Assembly: GCF_022788695.1 (NCBI RefSeq) | Contig: NZ_CP085154.1 | Span: 1,302,001-1,366,000, forward strand | Origin: Pseudosulfitobacter sp. DSM 107133 | GTDB taxonomy: Bacteria; Pseudomonadota; Alphaproteobacteria; Rhodobacterales; Rhodobacteraceae | Length of the DNA stretch: 64,000 nucleotides | Direction of reading: 5' to 3' | Shown here: positions 35,447 to 43,744 of the stretch, one piece after another | How positions within the stretch are numbered: position 1 is the stretch's first letter | How the letters are laid out: each line of letters opens with the position of its first letter | Notes under the pieces: generated by a model | Databases searched by the model: none | Told to the model about the DNA's origin: nothing | The model's input: the letters and a program-made list of their open reading frames with translations, nothing else | Position numbers and translations under genes: made by a program

Positions 35447-37366
35447 TTGGGTAATGCACGCAATATCGCGTTCTGGGTTGTCCTGCTTGTATTGATCGTT
35501 GCGCTGTTCAATCTGTTCAGCGGCACAGGCAGCACATTGCAAAGCCGCGAAATCAGCTATTCAGAATTCGTCCAGTCGGTTGAAAACGGCAAAGTCACCA
35601 GCGTGACACTGGACGGAGAGCAGGTGCGCTTTCGTGAAGACGATAAAGACTATGTGACCATCAAGCCGGCGGATGCCGAGGTTACAAACCTGTTGATTTC
35701 GAACAACGTGCCGGTCAAGGCCGAGCAACAACAACAATCGGGGATTCAGTCGTTTCTGATGACCCTGCTGCCTTTCCTGCTGCTGATCGGTGTCTGGATC
35801 TATTTCATGAACCGGATGCAGGGCGGTGGCAAAGGCGGAGCGATGGGCTTTGGCAAGTCCAAGGCCAAGATGCTGACGGAAAAGTCGGGTCGCGTGACCT
35901 TTGACGACGTGGCAGGCATCGACGAGGCCAAGGAAGAGTTGGAAGAGATCGTGGAATTCCTGCGCAACCCGCAGAAATTCTCGCGTTTGGGCGGCAAGAT
36001 CCCCAAGGGCGCGCTGCTCGTTGGCCCTCCGGGCACCGGTAAGACGCTGCTGGCGCGCGCAATCGCAGGCGAGGCGGGCGTGCCGTTCTTTACCATTTCG
36101 GGTTCCGATTTCGTTGAAATGTTCGTGGGTGTGGGTGCATCCCGTGTGCGCGACATGTTCGAGCAGGCCAAGAAAAACGCGCCCTGCATCGTGTTCATCG
36201 ACGAGATTGACGCCGTGGGCCGTCACCGGGGTGCCGGTTATGGCGGTGGCAATGACGAGCGTGAACAGACGTTGAACCAGTTGCTGGTGGAAATGGACGG
36301 CTTTGAAGCGAACGAGGGCGTCATCATCCTGGCCGCGACCAACCGTCGTGATGTTCTGGACCCCGCGCTGTTGCGCCCCGGTCGTTTCGACCGTCAGGTG
36401 ACCGTGCCCAACCCCGACATCAAGGGCCGCGAAAAGATCCTGAGCGTGCACGCACGCAAGACCCCGCTGGGGCCGGATGTCGATCTGCGCATCATTGCGC
36501 GCGGCACGCCCGGTTTCTCGGGTGCGGACCTTGCGAACCTTGTGAACGAAGCGGCCTTGATGGCGGCCCGTGTGGGACGCCGTTTCGTGACGATGATCGA
36601 CTTCGAATCTGCCAAGGACAAGGTCATGATGGGCCCCGAGCGGCGCAGCATGGTGATGACGCCCGAGCAAAAGGAAATGACCGCCTATCACGAAGCCGGT
36701 CACGCGCTGGTGGGGATGACCCTGCCCAAGTGCGATCCGGTCTACAAGGCGACGATCATTCCGCGTGGCGGTGCCTTGGGCATGGTGATGAGCCTGCCGG
36801 AAATGGACCGTCTGAACATGTTCAAGGACGAGTGCAAACAGCGTCTGGCCATGACCATGGCGGGAAAGGCTGCCGAGATCATCAAATACGGTGAGGAATC
36901 GGTGTCCAACGGCCCTGCGGGCGACATCCAGCAGGCCAGCGCGCTGGCCCGTGCGATGGTGCTGCAATGGGGCATGTCGGACAAGGTTGGCAACATCGAC
37001 TATTCCGAAGCGGCTCAGGGGTATCAGGGCGCGACTGCGGGTTTCTCGGTCTCGGCCAACACCAAGGAGACGGTTGAACAGGAAGTGCGCACGTTCATTC
37101 AGGACGGCTATGACTGGGCGGCCAAGATCATCAAGGAAAAGAACGTCGAATTCGAACGTCTGGCCCAAGGGCTGCTGGAATACGAAACGCTGACCGGTGA
37201 CGAGATCAAGCGCGTGATGAACGGCGAGCCTCCGCAAGCGGGGGACGGCGACGACGATGGCACGGCTGCCAGCGAAGAAAAACCCAGCCTGACCGCCATT
37301 CCCAAGGCCAAGGCGAAGAAAAAGCCGCCTTCGTCCGAGGGCGGGATGGAACCGGAACCGACCTGA
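35447..37366 (+). CDS. ftsH: ATP-dependent zinc metalloprotease FtsH
   Basis: A 639-residue membrane protease that degrades misfolded membrane proteins and regulatory targets. Two N-terminal helices (about 6-24 and 108-126) flank a periplasmic domain; then AAA with Walker A GPPGTGKT at 193-200, the second region of homology ([19 protein letters not shown]), and the zinc site HEAGH at 415-419. The TTG at 35447 is preferred: GGGAGA lies 7 bases before it and it places the motifs at their usual residue numbers. A GTG at 35441 and an upstream start at 35396 are alternatives. The C-terminal tail is charged and low in complexity. Confidence 0.94.
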   Translation: MGNARNIAFWVVLLVLIVALFNLFSGTGSTLQSREISYSEFVQSVENGKVTSVTLDGEQVRFREDDKDYVTIKPADAEVTNLLISNNVPVKAEQQQQSGIQSFLMTLLPFLLLIGVWIYFMNRMQGGGKGGAMGFGKSKAKMLTEKSGRVTFDDVAGIDEAKEELEEIVEFLRNPQKFSRLGGKIPKGALLVGPPGTGKTLLARAIAGEAGVPFFTISGSDFVEMFVGVGASRVRDMFEQAKKNAPCIVFIDEIDAVGRHRGAGYGGGNDEREQTLNQLLVEMDGFEANEGVIILAATNRRDVLDPALLRPGRFDRQVTVPNPDIKGREKILSVHARKTPLGPDVDLRIIARGTPGFSGADLANLVNEAALMAARVGRRFVTMIDFESAKDKVMMGPERRSMVMTPEQKEMTAYHEAGHALVGMTLPKCDPVYKATIIPRGGALGMVMSLPEMDRLNMFKDECKQRLAMTMAGKAAEIIKYGEESVSNGPAGDIQQASALARAMVLQWGMSDKVGNIDYSEAAQGYQGATAGFSVSANTKETVEQEVRTFIQDGYDWAAKIIKEKNVEFERLAQGLLEYETLTGDEIKRVMNGEPPQAGDGDDDGTAASEEKPSLTAIPKAKAKKKPPSSEGGMEPEPT

Positions 37367-37388
37367 ACCGGGTTGCCGAGAATACAGG

Positions 37389-37417
37389 AGGCCTCGCGAA
37401 AGCGGGGCCTTTTTTTG
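37389..37417 (+). terminator. Rho-independent terminator of ftsH
   Basis: AGGCCTCGC-GAAA-GCGGGGCCT followed by TTTTTTG, about 22 bases after the stop codon. The GAAA tetraloop is typical. Confidence 0.9.
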
Positions 37418-37569
37418 TTTTCAGGAAGCTTTGACAAACTGTCGTTGCCATGGACTGCACCCGCCCGTCACACCAATGGCGCGCGGCCACGTCATCCCCC
37501 TTTTCATTTCACGCCTGGTGGGCCAGTCTGCGCCCAGACCAGCCAACTGCCACGTCAAAAAGGCCCCCT

Positions 37570-38181
37570 ATGCCCGCGCTTAAACCAACGTCGTTCACCG
37601 CCCGCATCACATGGTTGGGGCGCAATACCAACCCCGCAGACAGCAGCGTTCCGGGGGCCCTGCGCTCGGAGCCGCTGGAAAGCGTCGCCGCCACGCTGGA
37701 AGGGTTCGAAGGCGAGGTGCACAGCGGTTTTTCGCGTCTGTCGTGCAGCCGCGTTACGTCGCAGCACCCCAGGGGCACCGAGATCGGCAATGCGCGTCAG
37801 CTGTCGATCCTGTCCGCCGAAGAACTGGCGCTGATTGCGCAAAAGATGGGGGTGGACGCGATAGACCCGGGGCTGCTTGGTGCGTCGATGGTCGTCGAAG
37901 GCATCCCTGATTTCAGTCATATCCCGCCATCGTCGCGCTTGCAGGGGCCCAGCGGGGCCACGCTGGTGGTCGATATGCAAAACCGCCCCTGCATCCTGCC
38001 GGGCCGCGAGATTGAAACCGATATGCCGGGACTGGGAAAATTGTTCAAACCCGCCGCCCGCAACCTGCGCGGGGTGACGGCCTGGGTCGAGCGGGCCGGC
38101 GCGTTTTCAGTCGGTGATACGCTGGTGTTGCATATCCCCGACCAGATGGTCTGGGCGCATCTGGCCGAAGCACGCGCCTAG
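37570..38181 (+). CDS. MOSC domain-containing protein
   Basis: The 203-residue product fits the MOSC family (molybdenum cofactor sulfurase C-terminal domain), proteins that handle sulfur transfer and bind an activated sulfur through a conserved cysteine. Relevant segments are GFSRLSCSRVTSQHPRGTEIGNARQLSILSAEELALIAQKMG and the VVDMQNRPCILPGREIE stretch, with a cysteine in NRPC. The end (GAFSVGDTLVLHIPDQ) is the family barrel closure. The ATG at 37570 is chosen because the frame upstream to 37450 reads like non-coding sequence; the ribosome site is weak. No cofactor enzyme lies next to it. Confidence 0.75.
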   Translation: MPALKPTSFTARITWLGRNTNPADSSVPGALRSEPLESVAATLEGFEGEVHSGFSRLSCSRVTSQHPRGTEIGNARQLSILSAEELALIAQKMGVDAIDPGLLGASMVVEGIPDFSHIPPSSRLQGPSGATLVVDMQNRPCILPGREIETDMPGLGKLFKPAARNLRGVTAWVERAGAFSVGDTLVLHIPDQMVWAHLAEARA

Positions 38182-38348
38182 GGGCGTTCAGCGGGACGGC
38201 GGTTCCGAAAAGAAACAAATGCGCCTGTTCGGGACGGTACAGGGGCGGGAAATGTCGGAAACGGTGTTCGCTGCCGGGGGCCTGAACCTGTATGCAAATA
38301 GCAGTACGTTAGTGTCTGCTGCCAACAACATACGCGCGAGGAGGAATC

Positions 38349-40025
38349 ATGGCCCATAAAACCGACATCCAGATTGCACGGGAAGCCAGCAAGCTGCCGA
38401 TTCAAGAGATCGGGGGCAAGTTGGGAATCCCCTCTGATGATCTGTTGCCCTATGGCCATGACAAGGCAAAGGTCAGCCAAAGCTTTATTAACTCGGTTCA
38501 GGATCGCCCGACGGGCAAGCTGATCCTTGTCACCGCGATCAACCCCACGCCCGCGGGCGAAGGCAAGACGACCACCACTGTCGGGCTGGGTGACGGTCTG
38601 AACCGGATCGGCAAAAAGGCCTGTGTGTGCATCCGCGAGGCCTCGTTGGGGCCGAACTTTGGCATGAAGGGCGGGGCCGCGGGTGGCGGCTATGCGCAGA
38701 TCGTGCCGATGGAAGACATGAACCTGCACTTTACCGGCGATTTCCATGCGATCACCTCGGCGCATTCGCTGCTGGCGGCAATGATCGACAATCACATCTA
38801 TTGGGGCAACGAGCTGGACATCGACGTGCGCCGCGTGGTGTGGCGTCGTGTGGTCGATATGAACGACCGTGCCCTGCGCCAGATCACCGCCAGCCTTGGC
38901 GGTGTCGCCAACGGTTTCCCGCGCGAGACGGGCTATGACATCACTGTTGCTTCGGAAGTGATGGCGATCCTGTGTCTGTCAAACGATCTGCAAGACCTGC
39001 AAAGACGTCTGGGCAATATGATCGTGGCCTATCGGCGCGACCGCTCGCCGGTTTTTGCCCGTGATCTGAAGGCAGATGGCGCGATGACCGTGCTGCTGAA
39101 GGATGCGATGCAGCCGAACCTGGTGCAGACCCTCGAAAACAATCCGGCCTTTGTGCATGGCGGCCCCTTTGCCAACATCGCCCACGGGTGCAATTCGGTG
39201 ATCGCCACCAAGACCGCGCTGAAACTGGCGGACTATGTGGTGACCGAGGCGGGCTTTGGCGCCGATCTGGGGGCCGAGAAGTTCATGAACATCAAGTGCC
39301 GCAAAGCGGGATTGTCGCCGTCGGTGGTGGTCTGTGTGGCCACGGTGCGCGCGATGAAGATGAACGGCGGTGTCGCCAAAACCGATCTGGGCACCGAGGA
39401 TGTGGCCGCTGTGAAAAAGGGCTGTCCCAACCTGGGGCGTCACATCGAGAATCTGAAATCCTTTGGCGTTCCGGTGGTTGTGGCGATCAACCATTTTGTC
39501 ACGGACACAGAGGCAGAAGTGCAGGCGATCAAGGATTTTGTCGCAGGTCAGGGCGCGCAGGCGATCCTGTCGCGGCATTGGGAACTGGGCGGAGAAGGGG
39601 CCGAAGCGCTGGCCACCCGCGTGGCTGCGATTGCCGACGCCGAAATGGCGAACTTTGCGCCGATCTATCCCGATGAAATGTCGTTGGCGGACAAGATACA
39701 GACCATCTGCAAACGCATCTATCGGGCCGACGGAGCGCTGATGGACAAGAAGATTCGCACCCAGCTGAAAGACTGGGAGGAACAAGGCTATGGTCACCTT
39801 CCGGTGTGCATGGCAAAGACGCAATATTCGTTTTCGACCGACCCGAACCTGCGCGGCGCGCCTGTTGGCCATTCGGTTCCGGTGCGCGAAGTGCGCCTGA
39901 GCGCGGGAGCGGGGTTTGTCGTGGCGGTGTGCGGCGAGATCATGACGATGCCGGGTCTGCCGCGCAACCCGTCGGCGGAAACGATCATGTTGAACGAGGA
40001 TGGCCAGATTGAAGGGCTGTTCTGA
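38349..40025 (+). CDS. fhs: Formate–tetrahydrofolate ligase
   Basis: Fhs makes 10-formyl-tetrahydrofolate from formate, ATP and THF. The 558-residue product has the ATP loop [57 protein letters not shown] and the C-terminal [17 protein letters not shown] signature. A GAGGAGGAA site precedes the ATG. folD follows after about 95 bases in the same direction, so the two cover formate to 5,10-methylene-THF, which suits marine methylotrophic or DMSP-type one-carbon metabolism. Confidence 0.96.
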   Translation: MAHKTDIQIAREASKLPIQEIGGKLGIPSDDLLPYGHDKAKVSQSFINSVQDRPTGKLILVTAINPTPAGEGKTTTTVGLGDGLNRIGKKACVCIREASLGPNFGMKGGAAGGGYAQIVPMEDMNLHFTGDFHAITSAHSLLAAMIDNHIYWGNELDIDVRRVVWRRVVDMNDRALRQITASLGGVANGFPRETGYDITVASEVMAILCLSNDLQDLQRRLGNMIVAYRRDRSPVFARDLKADGAMTVLLKDAMQPNLVQTLENNPAFVHGGPFANIAHGCNSVIATKTALKLADYVVTEAGFGADLGAEKFMNIKCRKAGLSPSVVVCVATVRAMKMNGGVAKTDLGTEDVAAVKKGCPNLGRHIENLKSFGVPVVVAINHFVTDTEAEVQAIKDFVAGQGAQAILSRHWELGGEGAEALATRVAAIADAEMANFAPIYPDEMSLADKIQTICKRIYRADGALMDKKIRTQLKDWEEQGYGHLPVCMAKTQYSFSTDPNLRGAPVGHSVPVREVRLSAGAGFVVAVCGEIMTMPGLPRNPSAETIMLNEDGQIEGLF

Positions 40026-40034
40026 AGATAGACC

Positions 40035-40060
40035 GGGCCAGACGCCTGCTGCTCTGGCCC
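40035..40060 (+). other. Hairpin between fhs and folD
   Basis: GGGCCAGA (40035-40042) pairs perfectly with TCTGGCCC (40053-40060) across ten bases, starting ten bases after the fhs stop. There is no T-run, so it may be a processing or stabilising structure rather than a terminator. Confidence 0.5.
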
Positions 40061-40121
40061 AACCTTACGACGGCTTCTGTCACACGCAGGAGACCATGGA
40101 ACCAGAGAAGAGGACTTTTGA

Positions 40122-41015
40122 ATGGCGGCAACTGTGATTGATGGCAAGGCTTTTGCGGCCAGAGTGCGGGGGCAGGTGGCCACCCATGTGGCGGCCCTAA
40201 AGGCAGATCACGCGATCACGCCGGGTCTGGCCGTGGTGCTGGTCGGGGAAGACCCCGCCAGCCAGGTCTATGTGCGCTCAAAGGGCAAGATGACCGTTGA
40301 AGTTGGCATGAAAAGCGTCGAGCACAAGCTGGATGCACAGACCACGCAGGCGGATCTTCTTGCGTTGATCCAGAAGTTGAACAATGACCCGGAAATTCAT
40401 GGAATCCTTGTGCAATTGCCGCTTCCTGATCATCTGGACGAAGATCTGGTGATCAACAGTATCGATCCGGCCAAGGACGTTGACGGGTTTCATATTTCGA
40501 ACGTTGGCCTGTTGGGCACCGGTCAGGACAGCATGGTGCCCTGCACCCCCCTGGGCTGCCTGATGATGCTGCGCGACCACCATGGCTCGCTGTCGGGCAT
40601 GAATGCGGTTGTGATCGGGCGCAGCAACATTGTTGGCAAGCCAATGGCACAGCTGTTGCTGGGTGACAGCTGCACGGTGACGATTGCGCATTCGCGCACC
40701 AAGGATCTGGCAGAGGTGGTGCACCGTGCCGATATCGTTGTGGCTGCTGTCGGCCGCCCGCAAATGGTGCCCGGTGACTGGATCAAACCCGGTGCCACCG
40801 TGATCGACGTGGGCATCAACCGTATCGACAAGCCCGAGGGCGGCACCCGTCTGGTGGGCGATGTGGACTATGACAGCTGTGCGGCTGTGGCTGGGGCGAT
40901 TACCCCGGTGCCTGGCGGCGTTGGCCCGATGACGATTGCCTGTCTGCTGGCCAATACCGTCACGGCCTGTTGCCGGGCGAATGGATTGCCTGCCCCCGAG
41001 GGGTTGACCGCCTGA
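40122..41015 (+). CDS. folD: Bifunctional methylenetetrahydrofolate dehydrogenase/cyclohydrolase
   Basis: The 297-residue product has [16 protein letters not shown] with the catalytic lysine, [30 protein letters not shown], the NADP loop [17 protein letters not shown] and the final [19 protein letters not shown]. It interconverts 5,10-methylene-THF and 10-formyl-THF in the cytosol. It lies downstream of fhs in the same pathway. Confidence 0.96.
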   Translation: MAATVIDGKAFAARVRGQVATHVAALKADHAITPGLAVVLVGEDPASQVYVRSKGKMTVEVGMKSVEHKLDAQTTQADLLALIQKLNNDPEIHGILVQLPLPDHLDEDLVINSIDPAKDVDGFHISNVGLLGTGQDSMVPCTPLGCLMMLRDHHGSLSGMNAVVIGRSNIVGKPMAQLLLGDSCTVTIAHSRTKDLAEVVHRADIVVAAVGRPQMVPGDWIKPGATVIDVGINRIDKPEGGTRLVGDVDYDSCAAVAGAITPVPGGVGPMTIACLLANTVTACCRANGLPAPEGLTA

Positions 41016-41182
41016 ATTCGGCGCAGGGGGCGGGATATTACCGGCCCCCTGTTCATTGGCGACAGTGCATCAAGTTAAGTTGAACAACCTTTTTGGTCGG
41101 GTTGTTGTTGTATCTTCATATATTTGCAGTCAAATTTCCCCTAATAAGTGAATCAGTGAATTTGTTCCCGGATCGTTTCCCT

Positions 41183-41953
41183 GTGGCGTTTAATTTCTCC
41201 CTGTTCCAAAGACAGACCGCGCGCTCTTCGCCTGCTTCGGTCGGTGTCGGCGTCGCTCTTGTATTGGCAATCATTGTTGTAACCGCAGTTGCCGGCCCGT
41301 TCGGGACCTATTCCGAAGGCGTGTTTGGTGTCCGGCTGACCTATTGGGCCGGGGTGGTCTGTGTGTCGATCTTCTTGGCGCGCGGCGTGCGTGCGTTGGT
41401 TGCCCGATGGTTTGGGCATACACCGCGTGCCCTGCGCGAGGGACTGGTCTTGTTGGGAATCACGGCCCTGTTTACGCCGCTGCTGTATCTGTGGACCGAT
41501 CTGTTGCTGGACGTCACGGTATTGGGTCGTTTCGCCTTTTGGCACCTGGGCGCCAAGGTTCTCGCGGTCTGTGTACTGGTCAGCATCTTGCGGATCTATT
41601 TGCCCCGCTTGATGGATGAGGCCGAAGTCGAAGAAGTGGCAAGCGCCCGTTTGATGCGCCGTTTGCCTGACAATGCCAGCCACGAAGTGTTGCGGCTGTC
41701 GGCAGATGGCCATGTTGTGCAGGTGGTGACGTTAGATCAGCAATATGATCTTCGGATGCGCTTCAGCGATGCGGTCGAGGAAATGGACGCGGTCGAAGGT
41801 TATTGCACGCACCGCTCGCATTGGGTTGCACGGGCGGCTGTCAGTGGATCAGAGGTCCGCAACGGGCGGCCCGCGTTGATCCTGCACAATGGTGATGTTG
41901 TGCCGGTCAGCCGCAAGTACCAACCGGATATCGAGGCCGCGGGGCTGCTATAG
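41183..41953 (+). CDS. Membrane-bound LytTR-type DNA-binding protein
   Basis: A product of about 256 residues. Four hydrophobic helices (about residues 20-40, 50-67, 83-105 and 110-135) precede a short linker and a C-terminal LytTR domain (LMRRLPDNASHEVLRLSADGHVVQVVTLDQQYDLRMRFSDAVEEMD … GYCTHRSHWVARAAV). Such membrane LytTR regulators, common in this order, may sense an envelope signal; the targets are unknown. The start is uncertain: GTG 41183 gives a short cytoplasmic start, and TTG 41093 or GTG 41156 are in-frame alternatives. The region 41040-41180 is AT-rich. Its stop TAG shares the palindrome CTATAG with the convergent pdeM stop. Confidence 0.75.
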   Translation: MAFNFSLFQRQTARSSPASVGVGVALVLAIIVVTAVAGPFGTYSEGVFGVRLTYWAGVVCVSIFLARGVRALVARWFGHTPRALREGLVLLGITALFTPLLYLWTDLLLDVTVLGRFAFWHLGAKVLAVCVLVSILRIYLPRLMDEAEVEEVASARLMRRLPDNASHEVLRLSADGHVVQVVTLDQQYDLRMRFSDAVEEMDAVEGYCTHRSHWVARAAVSGSEVRNGRPALILHNGDVVPVSRKYQPDIEAAGLL

Positions 41954-42613
41954 ACGCGGCATCGGAATGCGCACGGGCACCGGACCTGTCAGAATTGCGG
42001 TCGCATCGGGCCGCATCAGGCGGGCCAGAATGCCGTCATGGCTGTGCAGTCCGCCGGTGTAGGTGCCATAGGCCGGCAGGATAAGCCTGTCACTGTCCAG
42101 CAGGAAAGCAGGCCGCGAGATCCTGCGCCCGCGGGTCGGCAGGGTGACCTTTGGGTGATAGTGCCCCGAGATTTCGCCTGTTGTTGCGGTTGTTGCGATA
42201 TGACGAAAGGTCAGCGGCGGCGCGGTGAACGCGGCCAGATGGCTGCCGCCAAGGGTGATCGGGCCGGGGTCATGGTTGCCTTCGATCCAGATCCAGCGGC
42301 GCCCTGCTTGCAGGCGCGTGATCCAGAGCCGGTCTTCTTCGGGCAAGGCCTGCGCGGCTTGCAGGTCATCAAAGCTGTCGCCAAGGCAGACAACAGTGCG
42401 CGCCTGCGTGTGGTCCAGGTCGGCCGCAAGGCGGGTCAGCGTGTCGCGGACCTCGTAAGGGGGCAGGCTGGGGCCACCGCGCCGCGCCAGGCGTTCGGAT
42501 TTGCAAAGGTGCAGGTCGGACACGCACAGCAGGCTGTGGTCGCCCCACCACAGCGCGCCGGAGCCCAGGGCGGTGAGTCTGGCGCCGTTCAGGGATATGT
42601 CGCATCCGTTCAT
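41948..42613 (-). CDS. pdeM: Ligase-associated DNA damage response endonuclease PdeM
   Basis: A 221-residue calcineurin-like metallophosphatase. Metal motifs: SDLHL at residues 32-36, CLGDSFDD near 80, EGNHDPG near 112, and GHYHP near 150. PdeM is known from loci that pair it with an Lhr-type helicase, a ligase and an exonuclease. Here the helicase gene lies upstream on the same strand, with an IS630 element between them. No ligase or exonuclease gene is present in the window. Its stop overlaps the convergent LytTR gene by six bases. Confidence 0.85.
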   Translation of the reverse strand: MNGCDISLNGARLTALGSGALWWGDHSLLCVSDLHLCKSERLARRGGPSLPPYEVRDTLTRLAADLDHTQARTVVCLGDSFDDLQAAQALPEEDRLWITRLQAGRRWIWIEGNHDPGPITLGGSHLAAFTAPPLTFRHIATTATTGEISGHYHPKVTLPTRGRRISRPAFLLDSDRLILPAYGTYTGGLHSHDGILARLMRPDATAILTGPVPVRIPMPRL

Positions 42614-42659
42614 GATTTGTTCATAGCTGGTGCGGCGCTATGGGGAAAGCCGGAATTTC

Positions 42660-42704
42660 GGGGGCGCTGCCCCCGGCGCTTGTGCGCCTCCCCCGGGATA
42701 TTTA
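42660..42704 (+). repeat. GC-rich intergenic repeat, copy 4, left part (interrupted by IS)
   Basis: GGGGGCGCTGCCCCC, GGCGCTTGTGCGCC and CCCCGGGATATTTA, then the IS begins. The missing tail GGCCAAAAGAAG is found at once after the other end of the element (43760-43773). Joining the flanks rebuilds a complete copy like the one at 8336-8393. Confidence 0.85.
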
Positions 42705-42785
42705 AAGCGTTTCTAACAAAACCTGAATCGCTGGGGATTCCCAAACTGGCCTGATTGTGATTCATCCTGTTTGGGAGGATGAACA

Positions 42786-43172
42786 ATGTCAGCACCTTTG
42801 CCATCAGCGCTACGTGCGCGGTTTCAGAGATATATTGAGGAAGGGTTAAGCGGGCGAGCGGCGGCAGCACGCTTGAAGCTGTCGCCAGCAACGGGCGCCC
42901 GGTGGCGGCATCAGATCCAAACGACGGGCCGGGCTGATCCTGCCGTACAGGGTCGTCCAAAAGGGTCAGGAAAATTGGCACCCCATGTTGGTTTTTTCGA
43001 AGAGTTGATTGCTCAAGACCCTGATATCACACTGTTTGAGCTGCGTGATGCGCTTGCTGATGCAACCGGACTGCAGGTCCAGCACTCTGCTATCGGGCAT
43101 CTGCTAAAGCGTCTCGGGTTCACGCACAAAAAAAGTCACTGGTCGCTACCGAACGTCACCGTGCCAAGGTGA
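42786..43172 (+). CDS. IS630 transposase, upstream frame (helix-turn-helix)
   Basis: The 128-residue frame has helix-turn-helix segments (YIEEGLSGRAAAARLKLSPATGARWRHQIQ) and the linker GRPKGSGKLAPH that precede the catalytic domain of IS630 transposases. After the run of seven A at 43128-43134 it drifts off family sequence and stops at 43170. Slipping back one base there continues into the downstream frame (KSLVATERHRAK…), giving one protein of about 319 residues. Confidence 0.88.
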   Translation: MSAPLPSALRARFQRYIEEGLSGRAAAARLKLSPATGARWRHQIQTTGRADPAVQGRPKGSGKLAPHVGFFEELIAQDPDITLFELRDALADATGLQVQHSAIGHLLKRLGFTHKKSHWSLPNVTVPR

Positions 43173-43744
43173 GGCGACGACGTGAGGACTGGTTCACACA
43201 CCGTTTGCCAGCCATTGCGCGGATGCCGGAACGCGTTGTCTTTCTTGATGAAACAGCGGTCAAAACGAACCTCGCCCGGCTGCGCGGCTGGGCCCCGCGT
43301 GGCGAACGCCTGACGATGGATGCGCCCTTCGGCAGTTGGGGAACCCAAACCCTGATTGCGGGGCTAACACAAGAGTCTCTGATCGCACCTTGGGTGATCA
43401 AAGGCGCGATGGATGGTCCTGCCTTCGCGGCCTATGTGCAAAAGGTCCTGATCCCTGAGATCGCGCCAGGCACAGCCGTGGTTCTCGACAACCTCGCGAC
43501 GCATCACAACAAAGAAGCCGCTGCGGCGCTCAAGGCTCATGGATGCTGGTTCCTCTATCTGCCGCCATATTCGCCAGACCTGAACCCGATTGAGTTGGCT
43601 TTCTCCAAATTGAAGGCTCACCTCAGACGCATCAGTGCGCGATCATTCACCTCGGTGTTCGAAGCCCTTGGCGAAATCTGCGCAATGTACTCCCCGCAGG
43701 AGTGTACAAACTACTTTCAGGCTGCCGGATATGCCTCAGGTTAA
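43169..43744 (+). CDS. IS630 transposase, downstream frame (DDE catalytic part)
   Basis: The 191-residue frame contains the catalytic triad: FLDETAVKTN (first Asp), VVLDNLATHHNKEA (second Asp) and LNPIELAFSKLKAHLR (Glu). In the same frame, family-like codons extend upstream to the A7 tract (43133), so the GTG at 43169 is probably not a true start; the part is most likely made by -1 frameshifting from the upstream frame. Its TAA lies in the right inverted repeat. Confidence 0.88.
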   Translation: MRRRREDWFTHRLPAIARMPERVVFLDETAVKTNLARLRGWAPRGERLTMDAPFGSWGTQTLIAGLTQESLIAPWVIKGAMDGPAFAAYVQKVLIPEIAPGTAVVLDNLATHHNKEAAAALKAHGCWFLYLPPYSPDLNPIELAFSKLKAHLRRISARSFTSVFEALGEICAMYSPQECTNYFQAAGYASG

